NCBI RefSeq assembly: GCF_030463535.1
Contig: NC_132901.1
Span: 1,779,636 to 1,843,635 of the forward strand
From: Salminus brasiliensis
Taxonomy: Eukaryota; Chordata; Actinopteri; Characiformes; Bryconidae
Direction of reading: 5' to 3'
DNA: 64,000 nucleotides
Part shown: positions 22,073 through 34,387 of the stretch, in pieces
How the letters are laid out: each line of letters begins with the position of its first letter
How positions within the stretch are numbered: position 1 is the stretch's first letter
Translations under genes and position numbers: made by a program
The notes under the pieces: model-generated
Told to the model about the DNA's origin: nothing
Database searches by the model: none
What the model saw: only the letters and a program-made list of their open reading frames with translations

Positions 22073-25000
22073 ATGCTATGGGTATACCTTATCTCAACTC
22101 TCGTTTGCTCTGCAGCAGGTAACTACAAATCCACACTCTCATATATATAAATATATATATAGATAGGTATAGCTTTTGCATATATATGTATATGTATATA
22201 TGTATCATTTAAATATTATTAATAATAACTCAAACATGCATTAGTACTGTATGCCTCTCCGTTCTCCCCCACCCTCAGCGTTCTCCGTATCTGTCCCTAA
22301 CGGTTTCGTGTCCGAGAGACTGGGGTCATCGGCCATCCTCCCCTGTGCTCTTTCTCCCCCTTCAAATGCCGAAAGCTTTGAGGTTCTGTGGTACGAGACT
22401 AAACACAACAACCAGGTTCTGCTGTACAGAGATCTAAGGGTCCAGGAGGACTCTGAAGACCCCCGCTACAGGGGCCGAGCGTCTCTGGTCGGGGATCTGC
22501 AGAAGGGGAACGTCTCTCTGAAGCTGGGGAACCTCGTGGTAGCGGACGGAGGGGAGTACGTGTGCCGCGTCCAGAGTGACACTTGGTACGACAAGGCCAG
22601 CGTTAATCTCACGGTCAAAGGTGAGGCCTTCACTGAGCTCGAGCATAGCTGTGGCCAAATGTTTGTGGACACCCCTTCTAATGAATGCATTCAGCTCCTT
22701 TAAGCTGCACTCATTGCTGCTGACACAGATGTGCAAATGCACACACACAGCTTGTCTAGTCCCTGTAGAGAACCTATTGGCACCATGCTGCCTAATGCCA
22801 GGCGTGGGCTAGAGAGGCGGGGTATTGTGGGGTGGTGATCAATCATCTAACATCCTGACTAACGCAGCTCTCGTCGCTGAATGCCATCAAATCCGCGCAG
22901 CCATGCTCTGCTCCAAAATCTAGTAGAAAGCCTCCTTCTTCCCTGGACAACAAAAGATTTCAGAAGACACAATGAATTAGCAGGTGTCCCAATACTTTTG
23001 TCAGCATACCTGCTTAACAAACTGTCTGTCTGCTCTCCATAGCTCTGGGCTCTCCTCCTCTCTTCTCACTGGCTGATGCTGGGGACCAGGTGTATGTTAC
23101 CTGTGCATCAGAGGGGTGGTTCCCGAAGCCCACCCTCACCTGGAGAGACGCCGGAGGACGAGAGCTTCCACACAGCCGTATTCAGTACAGTACTGGTACT
23201 AGACTTCAGTCCAGAGAACCTCACAGGGCTACTTTTTGTGGAAGTCACCTACTTTAAACATCTTCTACCTCTGTCTCTCAGACTCGGAAGGCTTGGTGGG
23301 CGTGAGCTCCTGGCTGTTAGTCCCTCCCTCCGGGTCAGAGTGGATCTCCTGTTCTGTGGGTTTATCCAATCAGGAGATGATCGACGGCAGAGTTCTACCA
23401 ATCAGAGGCAAGACCATTCTCCTCCCCTACATCTAAACCTGAGACCTTCTGAAATCAAGGGGATTAAAAAGGGTTTCTCCTAGATTTTGGAGCAGAGCAT
23501 TGCTGTGAGGATTTGATTGCAATCAGCGACCAGAGTACTGGATGGAGCTCCACCACCTCCATCATTCCAGAGAACACAGTTCCTCCACTGCTCCAGAGCT
23601 CCTCAATGCTGGGGGGCTTCATACCCCTTTACTAGCCCACGCCTGGCCTGGCATTAGGCAGCATGGAGCCAATAGGGTTAGCCGTCCAGTCAACCAGGCT
23701 TGGCTCCCTAATGCTGCCTAATGGCCTGTTCTCTGGAATGATGGTGGAGATGGCTAATCCCCTTGATTTCTGAAGAACCAATGAATGAGGAGGATACAGT
23801 AAAATGCTCAGAAATATCAAACATGGAGGAAATTCACTCCGGATATTCTCCAGACTTTAACCCCTGTTCGTGTTTCTGTAGGAATCTGGAAGGAGGCGTT
23901 CGTTTTAGCTTTAGCACTTTCGCTAATCGTCACCATCACCCTCACTGTTCTTCTTCTTTTAAGACGAGGTACTGATGAAAACATAAAAACACATATTTCT
24001 GCAAAAGTTTTGGATATTAATCCACTTTTGATACATTTTTTTTATCTTTTTAACTAGGTTTACTACCACAGTGTGCATCTCAGAAAAACGCAAAAGCAGC
24101 AGGTATCACTTATTATATATAGAATATTATATAATATACCTGTATAATAGTTGGATTTCCCTTATAATCCCAACTAACATTGGAATTAGTATGTTGGTAA
24201 TTAGCAATTACTAAGGAATTAAGTATACTATCCTTATGTATGTATGTATGTCAACTTTTTTTCATCCCTAATTTATTATTTATTAGGGAAAAAAATTAAT
24301 TATTTATTTATTTTTTAAATATTTAATATTTATTTATTATCATATTTATTTAACAGCATTTGTGATATAAACTTTCCGTTTTTTTTGCAGTCGGTTCTTA
24401 TGAATCAGAAACTAATCCTCTAACAGGTAATCCTTTTGTTTCTGCAGATGATTTTTACAGTTAGTTTGGTGTAGAACGTTTAGATGGTTTAGATTTTTTG
24501 ACTGACTGGATTTCGAAGATTACAAATTTAAGATTTTTGGCTTAAAAACTTGTTAGCGAATCATTTAACCAGGGTTTCATGAGCACTGATGAACTCCTAA
24601 GACTGCTAGCACATAATAATGATCATAATCTAACAGAACTAACAGTACTCTTTGTGTACATGGTGAAGTTTCAGACCATAGAAAAGAATGCAGAGTTGTA
24701 TCCCACAGGGCTCGGTTTTAGGGCCCTTTCTGTTCTCCTTTACTGACGGCCTCTAGTACACTGGTATCACTTTTGTGATGATGTTACGTGTGCCAGCACA
24801 GCCAGATTTATTTATATGGTTAAAAGTAATGGAAAAGTGTTGCTGACATAGATAATAATAATAATAATCATAAATAATAAATGATACTTTATGTAAATTA
24901 TTTGGCAGACAACCCTCATGAATCCAACTCACAGACAACATATTCCTTAACAGGTAACAGTTTTTTTTTTCAATTAAATAGAAGTATGCTTTTAGTATTT

Positions 25001-25875
25001 TGGAGTAAAACAAATTTGATATGAGATAAAAATACGAGGTTATTTTTTTCGGAAATATTTAATGTGTATATTTATTATACCTATTAATTATACCTATTAT
25101 TCCAGAGAAAACAACAGTAGATGACGTTTCAGGTAAGTTGACCCCCTCTGATTTTCTGGAAGGTGGGAAAAAGCATAACAACAACTATAGCCATAACTAT
25201 AAATTCATACAGGTGTGAATTCCGAGTCATCTGTACCTCCAGCTCCAGTGTCTGCTGAAGAACGTCTACAAATGTGGAGGAAATTAAAATATAATAAAGG
25301 TATAAAACATTAAATATTAGTCATATTTTTATCCCTTTGCTGAATCTCTGTCATACAAGCTGACCTGTCGAATTTCTCTCACAGAGAAGCTCACGCTAGA
25401 TCCAGATCCACGTCCACCATCTCTGACCATCACGCAAGAGAAGACTAGTGTGTACTGTGGACAGCTGAACATCTCCAGCACTGAAGACCCGTTTCCTCAG
25501 GTTCTGAGCAGAGAGGACTTCTCCTCAGGACGGAAATACTGGGAGGTTCTGGTGGATCAAAAGGAGAGGTGTAAAAAGTCCTGGTGTGTGGGGGTGACTC
25601 AAAAGCCCCCCACTAAAGAGACCCTCAGAGCTCTCTGTTATGATGAACAGTCTGGTATTTACATCAGTACTGAGCCTAACACTCGAATACCTGTAGAAGA
25701 TCACTTCACCACCCTGGGGCTGCTTTTAGACTTCCCCCAGAACACCCTGAGCTTCTATATTGTAGATAAAGGAGCTCATCTTCATACTTTTAGCATCAGA
25801 GATATGAGTAAACATAAATACTGTGCTGTGATCAGTCCTGGGGTAAAAGATCAATACCCTGTAAAGTTTTCATAA
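22073..25875 (+). CDS. Butyrophilin-like receptor BTNL-1 (IgV-IgC-TM-B30.2), complete
   Basis: Exons: 22073-22118 signal peptide; 22279-22620 IgV; 23043-23195 and 23282-23407 C-type Ig in two halves; 23882-23968 transmembrane; 24058-24102, 24391-24426, 24909-24953, 25106-25132, 25213-25299 short cytoplasmic exons; 25385-25875 PRY-SPRY. They sum to 1485 nt (494 aa), all phase 1 and in frame. IgV shows ILPCAL, VLWYE and DGGEYVCRV (canonical Cys pair). The C half shows [14 protein letters not shown], then EWISCSV. The B30.2 exon shows [21 protein letters not shown] and LSFY. Butyrophilin relatives are type I membrane proteins that tune T-cell responses; the B30.2 domain is cytosolic. The donor after 23407 is GC rather than GT. 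Two MITE copies lie in introns. Ligand and exact orthology are unknown; it could equally be called MOG/BTN1A1-like. Confidence 0.92.
22652..23008. mobile_element. MITE copy in a BTNL-1 intron
   Basis: Starts AAATGTTTGTGGACACCCC and ends GGTGTCCCAATACTTTTGTC. One of the most complete copies. It lies between the IgV and first IgC exons. Confidence 0.85.
23448..23790. mobile_element. Fold-back MITE copy in a BTNL-1 intron
   Basis: CTTCTGAAATCAAGGGGATT at the left is mirrored by AATCCCCTTGATTTCTGAAG at the right, enclosing the family interior (GTTCCTCCACTGCTCC, GGCATTAGGCAGCATGG). Two half-elements in inverted arrangement. Confidence 0.8.
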
Positions 25876-26103
25876 TTAGTACTGAATGTGTATCGTACTC
25901 TCCCATACCACACTGACCAACCTACAAACTACTAACACGTCTAACAGCGACGTGTAGGCGGCCATAATTGTTATTGACCCTATTTTTTTTATATAAATTT
26001 TTTTTCTTAAAGTCTTTATTCTTATGTGGAATATTTCATTTATGTTTTTAATGGTGATACAAAGCTATACTTTGCAACTCATGACTTTTTTTAATATAAT
26101 TTG

Positions 26104-26141
<38 letters not shown>

Positions 26142-26660
26142 TTTCCATTTTATTATTATTTTGTAAAGGTTTTTTTTTTCTTAAAGTCTTTATTCTTATG
26201 TAAGACTTAGACTGCAGTCTAAACTGAATAATGTAAATAATATTTTATATCAAAATAATATATTTTTTAATTAAATTAAATTTTGTTATCATTATTTTTA
26301 TTATTTTGTAAAGTTTTTTTATCTTAAAGTCTTTATTCTTAAGTGGAATATTTCATTTTTTATATTTACATTTTTTAATTTATGGTTTTAATAGTCTTTA
26401 TTTGCATTATTATATATATATATATATTTTAAATATTATTATTATTTAATTTATTATCGTTATTTTTATTATTTAGTTTAGACTGCAGTCTAAACTGAAT
26501 AATACATATATAATATTTTATATCAAAATAATATACTTTTAATTTAATCTCATTTTATTATCATTATTTTTATTCTTTTGTAAAGGTTATCATCACCCAA
26601 AGCAGCCGTAGAATGTAAACGTTTAGAGTTGTGTAAAGGCAAATATATATATTTTAATAA
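25876..26660 (+). other. BTNL-1 3' flank with internal duplications
   Basis: The block CTTAAAGTCTTTATTCTTA occurs near 26008, 26189 and 26325. The block TAGACTGCAGTCTAAACTGA, itself a hairpin, occurs near 26207 and 26478. An AATAAA near 26656 may be the poly(A) signal. AT-rich; no coding exon seen. Confidence 0.6.
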
Positions 26661-26914
26661 AGTTACTTATGAGTGTGTTTTATATGAAGTCTTTATCTAC
26701 AATAAACAAATATAATTGGTCTAATATAGTAAAAGAAACACCACCAGTTTACTAAACTACACCAGTTGGCCTATGCGACTGTTTCTCTTTACTTTCTGTC
26801 TTTTATCATCAATAAAATAAACAGTCAACATTATTTCTTAACCGGACGCAGCCTTTTGTTTACGTTTGAAAACATGTATATATGAGTTTCTCTCTGTAAC
26901 TGCATATCTAGAAC

Positions 26915-27051
26915 TGCTTATCAGGAGCTGCTCGTTCCTTATGACTTACCTGGACACCCTTCCTGTGAGCAGAGTCCAGTACAGCACAAAGGGCAAAAGG
27001 GCAAAAAGACAACGCGACGAATCTCAAATGGTTTTCTGTTCACAGAAGCAG
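26915..27051 (+). other. Probable non-coding first exon of BTNL-2
   Basis: Contains CTTATCAGGAGC, TTACCTGGACACC and ends GTTCACAGAAGCAG before GTAAGAAC. The elements match the exon proposed upstream of BTNL-1. Exact 5' end not determinable. Confidence 0.5.
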
Positions 27052-27285
27052 GTAAGAACCTGAACTATTCGAGTAAAGAGCAGCAGAAAGCTGTACGCTG
27101 TTTATTTACTGTATGTAAAAGCTACGGTAAAGCAGTGAGGCTTAAACTGAGAAGCTAATCAGTAGCGATCGATCATCTTAACGATGGATGTCCTTCACGT
27201 TCGCTTCCTTATCATTGTAGTTAATGTTGGATAAAACTTACAGCTGTAAAATACATTTCTAATGTTTATTTATTTATTTATTTAA

Positions 27286-27558
27286 ATGATATTACTATTA
27301 TTATTAGCTGCTTTGAGTTTATTACACTGTATGGAAAGTAGCAAAGCGCTTCCAGACTTACAGTTGCGACAGTCATGCCTTAGATATGGATTCAAGTTTA
27401 TTAACAGCACTGTATTGAAAGCTGAGGATGCTGAGAACTGTTATATATACATAAATAAAAAACATGCATATGTTGTTTTTCAAAACAGAGGACACTGGGG
27501 ACACACTAGAATGGTGTGGACACTTGACTCCACCCAGACAAAACCACAGGATTTTTAA
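27286..27558 (+). CDS. Unrecognised 90-aa ORF with signal-like N-terminus
   Basis: Open frame starting MILLLLLAALSLLHCMESSK, which looks like a signal peptide, followed by about 70 residues with two cysteines and an N-glycosylation-like NST. It lies inside the proposed first intron of BTNL-2. The leucine run is partly encoded by a TTA-rich tract, so chance is a real possibility. No homologue recognised and no splice partners seen. Confidence 0.25.
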   Translation: MILLLLLAALSLLHCMESSKALPDLQLRQSCLRYGFKFINSTVLKAEDAENCYIYINKKHAYVVFQNRGHWGHTRMVWTLDSTQTKPQDF

Positions 27559-27559
27559 A

Positions 27560-28400
27560 ACTAGGTGTGGCAGTGGGAAGGCGGAGCTTCAGGACGCTTG
27601 GTCTAGTATAAAAGCTGTTTTCGAGTCTGGAAGTGGTCCAGAAATGGATGGTCTGGGTTATGCTTAAAGCAGCATCTGATTGGTTCATTTTGTCACGTGA
27701 CTGCTCACGTGAAATCTCCGTACTTCGCAGCTTGAGTTTTTGTATCCGAAGAAAATAATAATAAGCAATAAATCAGTGTTTATAAACGTACGTCCACCGA
27801 AGCAAACCAACGATAACGATCCCTCCAAACTGGCCCAGAATCGGCCCGCGGTACAGACTTGTGGCGACCGTAGAAGCAAACGCTAACGACATCCCAATGC
27901 AAAATCTTTTAGATCCCTAAAATTACGCTAATATATGTGAAACTGCTTTTCCTACATCAGTTGTACGATATAGCTATCTGGTAGCTAAAGCTATGCTTGC
28001 AAGCTACAGTTGCTGAACGTGAGCTTAGCATGAGGAGATAATGGTTAACATGCTAAGCTGGCTAGCTCAGACTAGCATAAATGTTACCACAAGTGTAGCT
28101 AGCTGTATATAAGCGAAGGGCATAAAATGCTATATACTTTATACATTTCTTTCCTTTAGGAATTTAAATATCACACGGCCGCTAGTGACACAGCTTCACG
28201 TTAGCCAGCTCAGCTCAGTTCAGTTAAATTCGCGTCTTCTTGAGAAATAAACACAGCCATTTTCACTCTAATAATCCACCAGTGAATCGACATGTGTCCA
28301 CGGCTGTATGAGGAATGTAGATGATGGTAAAATGGTGGGAAATCGTAAATCTCGTAAATCAAAAATGTGCCAATATTGTAATGGTGAGTAATGTGTTATT
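27560..28400. other. Intron of BTNL-2, nothing recognised
   Basis: No exon, known repeat or microsatellite stands out. Several AGCTAGC-rich stretches near 27990-28110. Confidence 0.5.
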
Positions 28401-28415
28401 CTTTTATTGGCAGCT

Positions 28416-31400
28416 ATGCTACTGATTTGCTTGGCCGCTGTTGTCGCCGGCTCTGCCGCAGGTAAACAGAATAATCACGTATTGTTTTTTAAGAAAACCT
28501 CACCTGAAAATTCAACACTTGGATTTTTATGAAGCCTTTTTAAATTAAATTTAATGAGGAGCTTCCACTTCCACTGCTATCTGTAATTCACTTCATACAA
28601 AAAGGTTCATCTACATTGACCAGTTCAGCGTGCCAAAACATTTTTGAGACCTCAAAATTAAAATTTTAAAATAAGTGCAAGTTAATTGAAAACTGTCTAA
28701 GCTATAATTGCAAAGTGTTGTATTAGACAATTAGTTATAAATGTGGCTTTAGTTAAATTATTTAGTGTACAATATTTTTTATATTTATTTACAATAGTTT
28801 TGTGGCATATTCTATCAAATACAAATTTATAAAGAAGGTTAAGGGAATGAACTGAATTTTACAGATTTATTTTTTTCATTTATTAGTGTAGGTTTCAGTA
28901 ACAGTGTGGCAAAAATTATGCATATTATTAAATAAAATAAAAAAATTTTTTAGTTATTAATTATTTTCTTTTTAGAATTCACTTTTAGATGGTTTTCGAA
29001 CCCTCTTTCCAAATCTCTTAAATAGTCTGTTTCTGATAGACTGCCTTTAAGACGTTACTTTCATAGGCCTTAAAATAGGACCTTGTGGGACTCCACAGAA
29101 TCTGGTAAACTAAAGGCTACGTCACAATAGTTTCCTCTTTAGTATTAATAACCTTAATAAATAATTCTTTAACCAAGGGTTTAAAATGTTATGAAAGTTA
29201 TGAAATTAGCCTTTTTTATTTATTCATTCTTAAATTAAATACAATAATATTACACAATATTACCTTACTATAAAAAGAGCCCGTGTGTACCACAGGCCTT
29301 ACTGTACTGTACGAAGTATTATAGAACGAACCTTCTGTCTCTTCTGTCTCTCCACCATCAGATTTCTCTGTATTCGTTCCGAATGGTTCAGTGTCAGAGC
29401 CTCGGGGGTCGTCGGCCGTCCTGCCTTGTGGTCTTACTCCCATATTAAATGCCGAAACATTTGAGATTCGATGGTACAGGCATGACTACAACCACCCGGT
29501 TCTGCTGTACGAAGATCAAAAGGTCCAGGAGAACGTTGGAGATCCTCAGTACGGAGGCAGAGCGTCTCTGATTGGACATTTGCAGGAAGGCAATGTGTCT
29601 CTGAAACTGGAGGACCTCGTGGTTGGAGACAGTGGAGAATATGTGTGCCATGTTAAGAGCACCACGTGGTACGAAAAGGCGGGCGTAAATCTCACGGTGA
29701 TAGGTAAGACCTCCCCTGAGCACCTGTGTTCTGCCCTTTTAATGAAAGAAAATACTTAAAAAAGTATTTTAAAGCATTTCTATTGGTCTATTCGTCGTGA
29801 AATTCTGATACAATGTAAAAAATTGTCAAATTCTTAAAAAAATAAATAAAACAGCAAAAGTTTGAGGCAGAGCTCTCCCTCCATCCTTCATAGCACTGGG
29901 CTCTTCGCCTCTCGTCTCCTTGACTGAGGTTGGAGATCAGGTGAATGTTACCTGTGCATCAGATGGATGGTCACTAAAGCCCACCGTCACCTGGAGAGAC
30001 AAAGAAGCGAGGGAACTCCCTCACAGCCGCACTCGTTACAAAACTGGTACCCGATCTCACTCTCTTTATAGGTATACGCGCTACATGATGAAAAGTATGT
30101 GGACACTCCTATTGTAGTGTTAGTGGGCTTCGCACTATATACCATCACTACCATTATATATACCATTCATTGCTAACAAGTGCAAAACATCAAGTATACA
30201 GTCAAACACTGGCTGTAGAACAGGCTACCGCCCTGCCACACAATGCAACCTTTCCAGAAAATGGTAACCCTGCTAGAGCTGCCCCAGTCAACTGTCAGTG
30301 CTGTTACTGTGAAGTGGGTCTCAAACTTGGATAAACGTTGGAAACAGCTAGCTTCCCGTGTCCACATACTTTTGAGGATGTAACATGTGTTCAACTCAAG
30401 ATAATGATCTTTCTCTCTGTGTTCATCAGACTCTGAGGGGTTGGTGAGCGTGAGCTCTTGGCTGCTAGTCTCTCCATCAGAGTCAGACTGGATCTCCTGT
30501 TCTGTGGGTTTATCTGATCAGGAGATGAAAGAGGCAAGAGTTCAACCAAATAAAGGCAAGAACGTGTCCTGAATCACTCCTGTGATTTTTTTTTTTTATC
30601 CAACGCTGACGTTAACCTCAACTTCTGAACCATCTTTATGTTTCTTTAGGAATCTGGAGGGAGGCGTTCATCTCGACTCTAGTGCTTTCATTAATTGTCA
30701 TTGTTACCCTCACTGTTCTTCTTCTTTTAGTCAGACAAGGTAACGTTTAAATGGTTGTCTTTTGAATGTAACCCAACACATAATCCTAACCCTAACCCCA
30801 AACTTAACTCTAACCCTCACCTTACCCTTGAATCTACCCTAAATCCCAACCCTAACTCTAACCTTACCCTTAATCTTGAACTCTAAATCCTAACCCTCGG
30901 ATTTGATTTATCAGGGCTTCTACAGTGGACCATCCAAGTAAAGTGCTACCTTTTGTTTTTATAGATTTGCTACCACACTGCTCATCCCACAAAAACGCTA
31001 AAGCAGCAGGTACCATTTATCATATGATGACTTTCTGTCAGCAATAATAATAATAATAATAATAATAATTCTTTAAATATGTGAGATCATTGTTGTGCTG
31101 CAGGGCTAAGTTTTAGTTTTTAGTAGATCTGAAGCAGGTTGTCTTGCCTGTATTCTGCACCATCTATCCATCCTTCAGTTTTACCAAGAAGTCCAGTCCC
31201 CACATAATGCTGCCACCACCCAGCTCCACTTTTGAGATGGTATTTGTTGAGTCAAGGGCAGTTTGAGTTATAAATGTTGGTCAAAAAGCTCAATTTCTGC
31301 AGGTTATATTGTAATTGTTGGGGTTTTTTATTCAGTTAATTTTTATATATTTTGAGTAAGACAACAATTTGATCATTTAAACTGATATTGAATGATGAGT

Positions 31401-32722
31401 GTATGATACGTATTTTCCATTTTTGTCAAATAGTTGATTCTCGTGAGTCAATTCCAGCAGAATCACATCCCCTTACAGGTAACCCTTTTTTATATCAATA
31501 GCTGCATATTTTACAGTGTAGATGAAAATATTACATTCAATTCAAATTCATTTATGTAGCGCTTTTAACAACGGATGTTGTAACAACAAGAAGCTCTGGG
31601 TTCGAGCCTCTTTTGAACAAGCCAGTGGCGACTGCCAAGCCAGAAGTCCCTCAGATCGAGAGGACGAAACCTTGAGAGGAACCTAGACACTTTTTATGTT
31701 CTGTATGTGTGTATATACTGTACAACCGGACCAACTTTCCTACCAGCAGTAGAAAACAGCTTACGAGGCAATAAAAAAAGATTATTGATTATTATGGACT
31801 GTTCACCCGCTGACCACTAGATCAAAACGTCTGCTGAACCTGAACTGCTGAACCTACCCCCAAAAAAAACCCAAAACCCCAAAAACACTAGTATTTTACT
31901 GCTTAATGTAGCCACGCTAATTTCTCTTGATAATTCCAGGGAATTCTACAGAGAAGACCGTAGTAGAAGATTCCGGTGAGTTGGCTTCCTGAACATCTCT
32001 GGCTGGTGAGAAAAGCTTGGGTGAGGCTCCAGCTTAACATCACCCATGTTTCATGTATACAGGTATCAGTGCACAGTCCCCTGTACCTCCAGTGTCCGCT
32101 GAAAAACCATTAAAAATGTGGAAGAAGCTGAAAGACCAAAAAGGTAGAGGAGAGCTTCTTCATCTCCAACAATCAACCACCCTCATCATCATTATCCCTC
32201 TCATCACTGCTCTTTTCTCCCACAGAGAAGCTCACTCTAGATCCAGCTTCACGTCCATCGTCTCTGACCATCCAACAAGGTGGAGTTGGTGTGTACTGTG
32301 GACAACACAGCATATCCGCCCTTTTGAACCCAGACCCGTTTCCTCAGGTTCTGAGCAGAGAGGACTTCTCCTCGGGACGGAAATACTGGGAGGTTCTGGT
32401 GGATCAAAAGGAGAGGTGTAAAAAGTCCTGGTGTGTGGGGGTGACTCAAAAGCCCCCCACTAAAGAGACCCTCAGAGCTCTCTGTTATGATGAACAGTCT
32501 GGTATTTACACCAGTACTGAGCCTCACACTCGAATACCTGTAGAAGATCACTTCACCACCCTGGGGCTGCTTTTAGACTTCCCCCAGAACACCCTGAGCT
32601 TCTATAATGTAGATAAAAGAGCTCATCTTCATACTTTTAGCATCAGAGATATGAGTAAACATAAATACTTTGCTGTAATCAGTCCTGGGGTAAAAGATCA
32701 AAACACTGTAAAGTTTTTATAA
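28416..32722 (+). CDS. Butyrophilin-like receptor BTNL-2 (IgV-IgC-TM-B30.2), complete
   Basis: Exons: 28416-28461 signal peptide ([15 protein letters not shown]); 29362-29703 IgV; 29894-30046 and 30430-30555 C-type Ig halves; 30650-30739 transmembrane; 30965-31009, 31434-31478, 31940-31975, 32063-32143 short cytoplasmic exons; 32226-32722 PRY-SPRY. They sum to 1461 nt (486 aa), in frame throughout. IgV has VLPCGL, IRWYR and SGEYVCHV; the C half has [10 protein letters not shown] and EWISCSV-like DWISCSV. Closest to BTNL-1: same exon order, same GC donor after the second C-half exon (30555), and a B30.2 exon that differs by only about ten bases over the last 390. Same inferred role as BTNL-1. 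Its 3' end is followed by two partial tandem copies of the exon end. Confidence 0.92.
30778..30905. repeat. Degenerate telomere-like repeat (CCTAAC)n
   Basis: Interspersed CCTAACCCTAACCCCAA, ACTCTAACCCTCACC and similar hexamer runs in a BTNL-2 intron just after the transmembrane exon. Resembles an interstitial TTAGGG-type array that has decayed. Confidence 0.75.
31125..31260. repeat. DNA-transposon-derived fragment
   Basis: GAAGCAGGTTGTCTTGCCTG followed by ACATAATGCTGCCACCACC. The same motif order is found around 37870-38320. Non-coding fragment in a BTNL-2 intron. Confidence 0.55.
31535..31695. repeat. Interspersed teleost-type repeat
   Basis: TTCATTTATGTAGCGCTTTT at the start and CCTTGAGAGGAACCTAGAC at the end. 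Recognised as a common fish repeat arrangement. In a BTNL-2 intron. Confidence 0.6.
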
Positions 32723-32748
32723 AAACATTTAGACTTTTACAATAAAAT

Positions 32749-32957
32749 ACTCTGAGCTCTTATAAAGTAGATAAAGGAGCTCATTCTCATATTTTTAGCA
32801 TCAGAAATATGAGTAAACATAAATACTGTGCTGTAATCAGATCAAAACACTGTAAAGTTTTTATAAAAACGTTTAGACTTTTACAATAAAATACTCTGAG
32901 CTTCTATAAAGTAGATAAAGGAGCTCATTCTCATATTTTCGTGTCAATAATATGACC
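32749..32957 (+). pseudogene. Two partial tandem copies of the BTNL-2 B30.2 exon end
   Basis: The stretch from CTGAGCTTCTATAA..GTAGATAAA to the AATAAAATA signal (32593-32748) is repeated at about 32749-32889 and again, truncated, at 32890-32957. The copies lie after the stop codon, have small deletions and are not expected to be translated. Each full copy also duplicates the TACAATAAAATACTC poly(A)-type signal. Confidence 0.9.
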
Positions 32958-32959
32958 AA

Positions 32960-34380
32960 TATTAACTAATTTCACTCTAATCAGCCCAGATACACAATAA
33001 ATCTTGTTTTAAAATCTTATTTTACAGCTATGTTCAGATACATCCACACAAAATATGTAGTATTGTGCAGAAATTATTGTCACATTTAATTCACATTTAA
33101 TACATTTTCAATTTAATTTCAGATTAGTTTTTAATTATTATTGTTAGAAGTATAAATTTATGTAATTTCACTGGAAATCTAATACTGTCTAATACTGGAA
33201 AACTAATAACAATGTTTACTGTTTAAATGTCTTTTTAACTGTAAATAGTCTGTAAATAGTAAAATGTTCTTACACTGATAAAGGGATAATCAGATTTTTT
33301 TGGGGGGGGGTAAAAAAACGTAAACATTTAATCGCTCAAGTTTTTCGTACGCTGTACATGCAAAACTTTAAAGCTTTAGCTTTACACTGAATAAAAATGT
33401 TCTTTAGAGAGGCCTTTCCCTCCATTTTCCTATAATATTCAACACTAGCAACTTTAATAATGTGTAAAAACCTGTTAAGTTTGCTTTTATGCTTAAAAAA
33501 CATGTTTATTCACAACAACTCACATCTTATTTCTTCTGTCCTTTGACTGGTTTTGGAATAGTAATTTTATAATATAAAAAATACCAAAATAAAAGTACAT
33601 AACATAGCAATAAAGGCTGTACGATCTATTTAATGTGTGTCCTAATGTTCTGTTAAAACTGTACATTCTGATGAATTACCTATGACAGTAAATGTAGTCC
33701 ATGATTTAGGGAACATGTTTACGTAAGCTTTAGATGTTTGGTCTACTTTTTAATCTGAATCTTCATTCTGAAATATGAACAGGGTGGGTGGAGTCTTTTG
33801 CAGAAGAAGGATAAATACACTGTAGCTTTTAGTGGCTTTTAGTTTATAGTGTTAGGTGTCACTGGCAACACTGGAGAAATGAAGTAGCACATACACTCTT
33901 CAGTTCACCTCAACTGTAATATTTGACAGAAATTTGCTCTTGATTTAGGCTTCCTATTTAATAACTTTAGTAGCAGTAGTTTCAGTAGTTTTTGCTTGCT
34001 CGTGGGATTTACAGCCTAGAGCTTTTAGCAATTTATTGGAGCCATTAGCAGAAATTCAGTCAGTATGAAACTTGACAGGCAGCCAACCTGGGAATAAACT
34101 ATATAACACCAGGTTTAAGTGATCTAGACACCACAGGACAACCAACGTCACAAAAATCCAATCTAGACATTAACATAAACGCATGTACTAAAAAAAACAA
34201 TTGTATATTTTTTTGCATATTTTAAGTGATAAAATGTGTTGTTTATATGAGAAATAATTACCAAGCTTGACCAGGTAACTTTTGGTTTCACTAAACAACC
34301 ATTAAGCTCTAGAGGAAAGTTGGAAAGTTGGACTTTGAACTTAGTATCAGTAAAAAATATCAGACTGTTAAACCTGTTCA
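32960..34380. other. Intergenic, BTNL-2 to BTNL-3
   Basis: AT-rich. An ATAAATA box near 33810 follows a GGTGGGTGGAGTC stretch and could be a promoter, but no exon is firmly linked to it. Confidence 0.4.
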
Positions 34381-34387
34381 TTTACTG

